Below, piece after piece: positions 58,975 through 64,000 of a stretch of DNA of 64,000 nucleotides. The stretch lies in assembly GCA_021613535.1 (NCBI GenBank), contig CP075494.1:3286001-3350000 (forward strand), in the 5' to 3' direction. Source of the DNA: Adineta vaga. Taxonomy: Eukaryota > Rotifera. Position 1 is the stretch's first letter, and each line of letters starts with the position of its first letter. The position numbers and the translations under genes were made by a program. A model generated the notes under the pieces. It had not been told where the DNA came from, did not search any database, and was given only the letters and a program-made list of their open reading frames with translations.

Positions 58975-59752
58975 AGAATTTTGTCAAAATGCATTATGGA
59001 ATTCGAATGCTACGACTTTCGTCGGTAGCAACATAGTTGGATCACGTCCATATGATAGTGTTTTCGTGTGGACCAACGAAAGTTCTTTACCGACAAAGAA
59101 TATTTCCATTAATATAAAAAGTCCGTACAGTGTTTTTGTTACAGAAACTGGCAGAATTTATATTGATAGTGACATGTGAAGAATGTTCCGATATGTTTAT
59201 CGATAATAATATTAATCTTTACTGTTCAATGTATGATAATCATCAAGTTGTAAACAAATCATTAAATACTCGGTCAAATGTATTGACAATTGTTGCTGGT
59301 ACTGGTATGTCAGGAAATACTTCTGCATGCTTAATAATCGTTACGGAATATTTGTTGATACGAATTTTGATTTTTATGTGGCAGATGTAAACAATAATCG
59401 AATACAAATCTGTCGACAGGGACAATTAAATGGAATAACGATTGCAGGAAATCGATCTCAAAATATTACATATACACTCGATTTTCCAAGCGATATTGTC
59501 CTTGATGGTAATCATTATATGTATATTGTAGATGGTGGTAGTTTTCGTATAATTGGTGAAGGATCATATGGTTTTCGATGTTTAATTGGATGTTTCAGTA
59601 CAAATGGTTCAGCATCCTATCAATTATGTCGTCCACGAAGTCTTAGCTTTGATAGTTATGGAAACATGTACATCGCAGATATTCCAACCATTATCAAAGG
59701 TGATGTAATGTATCATTTCGCAATCGATTATTCATCGAAATCAAATATATAA
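58975..59752 (+). pseudogene. NHL-repeat protein remnant
   Basis: Reads FCQNALWNSNATTFVGSNIV, then SVFVTETGRIYIDSD. It continues in other frames with CEECSDMFIDNNINLYC, then GIFVDTNFDFYVADVNNNRI, DIVLDGNHYMYIVDGG and PRSLSFDSYGNMYIADI. The repeats are NHL blades of the same kind as in the 43.7 and 61.3 kb copies. A TGA near 59178 and shifts near 59160 and 59325 break the frame. No signal exon was found. Confidence 0.65.
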
Positions 59753-59810
59753 GAACGCGATTATATTTCAACAATTATCAAACGCTTTTACATAATAAGA
59801 GTTATTTTTA

Positions 59811-60548
59811 ATGGCTAGTGTCAAAGAAGAAGAAAAAGTAATGGCTGCAGTTAGTAAAAATCAAATGTATTTGGACTATATTAATCAAGCCACTGTTGGT
59901 ATCTTAAAGAATTCTTTACAATATCTATGTGATATGAAGAAACTAACTCCAAATCAATCAATAGCTATATTTTTTAATTCAGAAAATAAGGAAACATCCC
60001 TAGAATTAATATATGATCTTCTTGAAAAATATGTTCAATACAATTATGATGCATTTTGTTATGCGTATCAAAATTTTTATATTGATTCAAATATTTCATT
60101 AAAACAAGCATTAGATTTAAATGGTGATCATTATGCTTTGACTCATTTCAATAAAATATTTCAAGATAATTGTTCAAATTATATTCCTGGTCCAAAACAT
60201 CTCGGCTGTTTGATTGTGTGTACTAGATCTCATTATATGCCATTACGTTTTTCAACTATTCTCAATAGTCATATTGAATGTACTACCAGTGCTTTGATAG
60301 AAAGTCATGATAAAAATTGAAGTGAAGCAGAACAAAATGTAGTTCGTCATATGTTACAAGTTCTTGTTGACCAATCAATTGACTGGATTAATAAAACTAA
60401 ACAAGAAGAATTAAAGAAAATGCCATTTATTTGTCAAGATGAAAATTGGGATTTAGTCACTTTTCCACAAGACAAACAAGTCATTGCACTTGAAAATATC
60501 AAAAAGTTTTGGAATGAACTTCAACAAAGTGAATTATCATCATCATAA
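59811..60548 (+). CDS. Unrecognised protein, one in-frame TGA
   Basis: ATG at 59811 opens a frame to TAA 60546-60548, with a single TGA at 60318-60320. Upstream (169 codons): a helical, charged start (MASVKEEEKVMAAVSKNQMY), then LTPNQSIAIFFNSENKETSL and LGCLIVCTRSHYM. Downstream (75 codons): SEAEQNVVRHMLQVLVDQSI and ENWDLVTFPQDKQVIALENI. The protein is globular without signal or membrane segments. I do not recognise a family. A palindrome copy follows 230 bp later. Confidence 0.55.
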
Positions 60549-60775
60549 ATAAAATCTTCATATATACACTTGAAAGTGTTATCTTTACTGGAAAACAAGA
60601 GGAAAGAACCGCGTCATATTTAGAAATTTTCATTCAAATAATATAAATACAAGTAAAGCTCTTTTTTCTTTCGATTCAACGTTTTTAAGATTAACTATTA
60701 TTAGCTCAATTATTTTTATTTAATCAGAAATAGCACAACATAAATATTTAATGAATAATTGAAAAAATTCTTTGT

Positions 60776-60834
60776 GATGAGGGTGTGGGTGGGTGTAAAA
60801 GAAGAGAAGATACTCACACCCACACCCTCAAGAT
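60776..60834. repeat. Palindrome family, copy 20 (best preserved)
   Basis: Left arm GATGAGGGTGTGGGTGGGTG from 60776, right arm CTCACACCCACACCCTCAAG at 60813-60832, loop about 15 nt (AAAAGAAGAGAAGATA). The outermost arm bases are nearly perfect complements. Confidence 0.85.
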
Positions 60835-61229
60835 AAACGACTATGTTTTGATTTCAATTCTTATTGAAAATATATCGATAGAATAAAGAAAAATTATTAA
60901 ATTTAATTGATAAAATATTATTTATTAAATGATTTGAATAGATTTTGTTAATAAAAAAATCTTTTAATGTTTTTTATTTGAAAATCTAAAATAACTCAAG
61001 AAATTATAAACATTTATTTGAATTGACAAAAATCATTTATTTATATTGTTTAATTTAAAATAAAAATCAGAAATTTTATCTTAAACTTAAATTTTAAGAA
61101 AATAAAAAAGTGTGATTTAATAAAAAAAAAGTTCTTAAAAAAGATAAATGAATTTTAAATATTTGTTAAATAATTTGGATTTTTTGAAATAAAATATAAA
61201 AAGCAAAAGAATTCTTTTAATAATTAAAA
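60835..61229. other. Very AT-rich island, left part
   Basis: Almost only A and T with homopolymer runs. No gene. It begins just after the palindrome and continues, with coding remnants, to about 62750. Confidence 0.4.
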
Positions 61230-61983
61230 ATGATTTCTTCAATCTTTTTCTTCTTCTTAATTTAACAAATTCAAGGTTAAATTTTATTTCAATTTGTATT
61301 ATTCTTTTTCTTTTTCTTTTTTGAAAAAAAAAGGAATTTCATTTGATTCATCATGGAATTCTAATGGAACAATAATTGTAAATCAAACATTAATTGGATT
61401 ATTTCCTTCAGATTTCTTTATTGATAAAAATAATACAATTTTTATTCCAAATCGAGAAACAAAACAAATTCTTCGTTTTTCTCTTCAAGGAAATTTAAAT
61501 TCATCAACTATTTTTATTGGGGAAACAAATGAAATATATTTTGATACATTTGAATTTAATGGTGGTATTAGTCAAATTCAATTCAATTCAACAAATCTAA
61601 TAAAACAAATGAATTTATGTGAACAATGTTTTGATATTTTTATTGATTCGAATCAAAATCTTTTATTTCAATCAGAATCTTTTATTGGCCAAACTATTGC
61701 GGGAAATTATTCGTTAAATTATACAATTAATTTAAATTGTCCTTCTGATATTATTTTAGATTTTAATCATTTTTTATTTATTATTGATTCAAATAATCAA
61801 AGAATTATTCAAAAAAAACAAAATGGATTTTTTTGTATTATTGGTTGTTCAAATTCACAATTAAATTATCCTTCAACTATTTCATTTGATTCATTTGGAA
61901 ATATTTTTATTATTAATCAAAATAATCATCAATTAATTAAATTTGATTTAATTATTTATCAATCGAAAGGTTTCGTTTTTTAA
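61230..61983 (+). pseudogene. NHL-repeat protein remnant with extreme AT-rich codon use
   Basis: ATG 61230 starts a signal-like MISSIFFFFLI that meets a TAA. The following frame (to 61983) reads degenerate NHL blades such as SDFFIDKNNTIFIPN, CFDIFIDSNQNLLF, PSDIILDFNHFLFIIDSNNQ and PSTISFDSFGNIFIINQNNH. Nearly every third position is A or T and nearly every Ile/Phe/Asn is chosen over GC-richer residues, unlike the NHL copies at 43.7 and 59 kb. No usable start joins the blades. Confidence 0.6.
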
Positions 61984-62020
61984 TTTATTTATTTTCATTC
62001 AAATAAATTATCTTTTTTAG

Positions 62021-62154
62021 GATGGATTAACACAGGAAATATGAGTGTTGGACGAAGATATCATACAGCAACAATTTTATCAAATGGCACAGTTTTAGTT
62101 ACGGGTGGAGACAATAGTGCTATTCATCTCAAAAGTGCTGAATTATATGAATAA
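62021..62154 (+). pseudogene. Single Kelch blade exon fragment
   Basis: After a TTTTTTAG acceptor at 62020: W-I-N-T-G then NMSVGRRYHTATILSNGTVL and LKSAELYE, then TAA. It matches the first blade of the Kelch exon at 32401, with the same G-W start after the same splice phase. Only one blade is left. Confidence 0.65.
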
Positions 62155-62751
62155 AATGTGATGAAAAGAGAAAAAACGAATTATTTTAAATTAAAACCTA
62201 AAGCAAAATTTTTTGAAAAAGAAAAATAATTTTTAAAAGAAAAAAACAAAATAAATTTAAAAATTTGACGAAGAAAAGATGAAAATATTTAAATAAAAAT
62301 AAATTCGAAATGAAAAATTGTAAAGAATATTTTTTTTTAAAATAAAAACAAATTCAACAAAATCTTTTCGTATTTTTATTTTAATTTAACTTTTAATTAA
62401 GTAATTTTCGATAAAACGATGAAATATTTGCTTTTATTATTTATTTATAACGAAATTTTTCTTTGATCATCTTTTTAATTTTGAAATATTTATAAAATAA
62501 TACAAAGATTTCTTTTAAATTTATTATTAATAAGGAGAAAGATTTATTAATTATTAATACAATTCAATAAAAATCGATCATATTTTCTATGAAAATAATA
62601 CAAAAACATTGAAATATTCAATAGAAATTTCATTTGCGTATTTTATATTTTTAATTGAAAAAGAATACACCAAAATAGAAAAGATAAAATAACACTGGTA
62701 CGTATCATCGGTAAAAATAACATTACGAAAAAGCAGATCGTTTCTGTAAAT
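62155..62751. other. AT-rich island, right part, no gene
   Basis: Homopolymer-rich A/T sequence between the Kelch fragment and the Dicer remnant. No coding pattern. Confidence 0.4.
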
Positions 62752-62952
62752 GTGCTCGAAATACAGATCGTAGAATTCTTTCAATGGGCTAATACAACAG
62801 CTCCAAAAGCATTAGCTGATATATTCGAGGCATTGGGTGGTGCCGTTTTTCTCGATTCGAATAATTCATTAGAAGTCGTATGGAATGTGTTTGAACCATT
62901 ATTTCGCCACTATATTGGTATTGAGTTTGATCAAAATAAATTTTACCTTCTA
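62752..62952 (+). pseudogene. Dicer-type RNase III domain remnant
   Basis: The frame holds APKALADIFEALGGAVFLDS and LEVVWNVFEPLFRHYIG. This is the second half of the catalytic RNase III signature found in Dicer, with the D and E metal ligands in DIFE. The upstream part of the domain and everything 3' of it are missing. The coding match stops at the TA where the mariner terminal repeat begins. Formerly part of the small-RNA pathway. Confidence 0.65.
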
Positions 62953-64000
62953 ACCCCTGTTGCATAAGTTTTGAGACAAATTTGTTTTATATATATCTCG
63001 GGTTAAACAAACTTTTTTTCCTTTCTCCCTATATCACGTGATAGAGCGTTGAAAGAAGTTCAGTTTGATCTAAAATAAATTAGTTCATCTTTATTCATAA
63101 TAAAATGGTACGTTCAGAAAGAGAATTCCTTGAAAAACGCATTGTACAACACTACGTGAACTTTGCTAAACATGAAAAAAGAATTACCGTAAATCATTTT
63201 TTACAAGAACAAATTCCACGTCCAACTATATATCGAATCATTAAAAAGTATGAACAATTTGGTGCTATTGGTGATAAGCCTAGAGTTGGTCGTCCTAAAA
63301 AATTATCAACACAACAATTAAATCGACTAAAACGCTTGACTGACCAAAAGACTGGAGTTTCATTACGTCAAATTCAACCAGAATTTAATGTCGATATTTC
63401 TACACTTAGTCGACAATTAAAAGCTATGGGTATTACGTATCGAAAAAAGAAACGAGCACCCAAATACACCGACAAACAACTTGATGAAATTCCAACACGT
63501 GCAAGACGATTATGCCGAGCATTATCTGAAGATAATGTTGAATTAGTGTTGGATGATGAAAAGTATTTCCTATTACATAATGAATCGATATCTGCTAACC
63601 GTGGTTTTTATACATCTGATCCAAGTGCTGCACCACCAGAAGTAAAATTTAAACGAACGAAAAAATTTGAACCCAAAATTATGGTGTGGATTGCCGTGTC
63701 CGAATATGGTATCTCCGAGCCCTTCTTCTCACAACAAAAACAAGCTATTACCAAAACTACTTATTTAAATAATTGTATTAAAGCTCGTTTGATGCCATTT
63801 ATTCAAAACAATCATTCTAAACAAAATGTGTTGTTCTGGCCTGATCTGGCGAGAAGCCATTATGCTCATCAAGTGATCGAATATTTAGATGAAAATAACA
63901 TTCGTTTTGTATCTGAACAAGAAAATCCACAAAACTGTCCACAAGCTCGACCAATCGAAACATTTTGGTCTATTCTTGAACAAATGGTATATGCTGGTGG
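62953..64000 (+). mobile_element. Tc1/mariner-like DNA transposon, right end outside window
   Basis: Begins next to a TA (62951-62952) with CCCCTGTTGCATAAGTTTTG, which resembles a Tc1/mariner terminal repeat. A transposase frame follows at 63105. The element interrupts the Dicer remnant. The right terminal repeat is not in the window, so the boundary is inferred. Confidence 0.6.
63105..64000 (+). CDS. Tc1/mariner-family transposase, partial (runs off right edge)
   Basis: ATG 63105 opens a frame with no stop up to 64000. An N-terminal helix-turn-helix region (PRPTIYRIIKKYEQFGA, then SLRQIQPEFNVDISTLSRQL) is followed by GRPKK. The catalytic residues of the DDE fold appear as LVLDDEKYF, LFWPDLARSHYA and PIETFWSILEQ. 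There are 37 residues between the second Asp and the Glu, so it is a DD37E-like member of the IS630-Tc1-mariner group. It would cut and paste the element at TA sites. No break in 298 codons, so it may be recently active. Confidence 0.85.
   Translation, partial: MVRSEREFLEKRIVQHYVNFAKHEKRITVNHFLQEQIPRPTIYRIIKKYEQFGAIGDKPRVGRPKKLSTQQLNRLKRLTDQKTGVSLRQIQPEFNVDISTLSRQLKAMGITYRKKKRAPKYTDKQLDEIPTRARRLCRALSEDNVELVLDDEKYFLLHNESISANRGFYTSDPSAAPPEVKFKRTKKFEPKIMVWIAVSEYGISEPFFSQQKQAITKTTYLNNCIKARLMPFIQNNHSKQNVLFWPDLARSHYAHQVIEYLDENNIRFVSEQENPQNCPQARPIETFWSILEQMVYAG

Noticed and set aside
32171-60320. Recurrent in-frame TGA, as if TGA were recoded as Trp, Cys or selenocysteine
   Set aside because: TAA and TAG interrupt other genes equally often, intact genes end in TGA, and no selenocysteine element was seen. 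Ordinary nonsense changes explain it.
7474-60834. Reading the palindromes as a CRISPR array or as a tandem satellite
   Set aside because: Copies are kilobases apart, differ in loop length and have no spacers between direct repeats.

Overview
This window looks like nuclear DNA of a bdelloid rotifer. The evidence is AT-rich sequence with short GT-AG introns (mostly 48-65 nt, often phase 1), G-rich TGTGGG-type motifs like those reported for bdelloid telomeres, and gene families I associate with bdelloids: TPR proteins fused to an R-S-E ADP-ribosyltransferase, Kelch, NHL and FG-GAP surface proteins, LDL-A/EGF/7TM receptors, VIT-VWA proteins and secreted polysaccharide hydrolases. The species cannot be fixed from the sequence alone.

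Left part (1-15 kb). A large gene on + is built from tandem two-transmembrane, cysteine-rich modules (module A damaged, B and C open) and appears to splice on into a membrane-anchored FG-GAP propeller. Broken FG-GAP, Cys-rich and receptor pieces follow, then a DM9 gene and a death-effector-domain gene, a tRNA-Phe-like gene and a clear U6 snRNA. A decayed second copy of the tandem-module gene lies on the minus strand.

Middle (15-44 kb). This holds a dead VIT/VWA gene, an intact 12-exon calpain-15-like protease, a TRAF-like protein, a flavin amine oxidase, an intronless GH10 xylanase with a ricin-type trefoil, a 7TM receptor, an ERI1-like fragment, two Kelch genes, a damaged HNK-1-type sulfotransferase, a small ADP-ribosyltransferase, an intact GH27 alpha-galactosidase, a SAM-domain gene and a broken NHL gene.

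Right part (44-64 kb). This holds a MITE, a second 7TM gene, a heavily broken LDL-A/EGF/7TM gene, a GC-rich MITE, an F-box protein, the 807-residue ART-TPR protein with a seven-unit 126-bp tandem repeat, an AlkB-like pseudogene, NHL and Kelch remnants in a very AT-rich island, and a Dicer RNase III remnant cut by a Tc1/mariner element that runs off the right edge.

The most striking feature is a dispersed family of about 20 short palindromes. The left arm is always G-rich (like CTTGAGGGTGTGGGTG) and the right arm C-rich. They lie mainly just downstream of genes, and in several cases supply the stop codon at the point where a coding region breaks off. Intact multi-exon genes alternate with genes carrying stops and frameshifts, so the damage is probably real rather than general assembly error.
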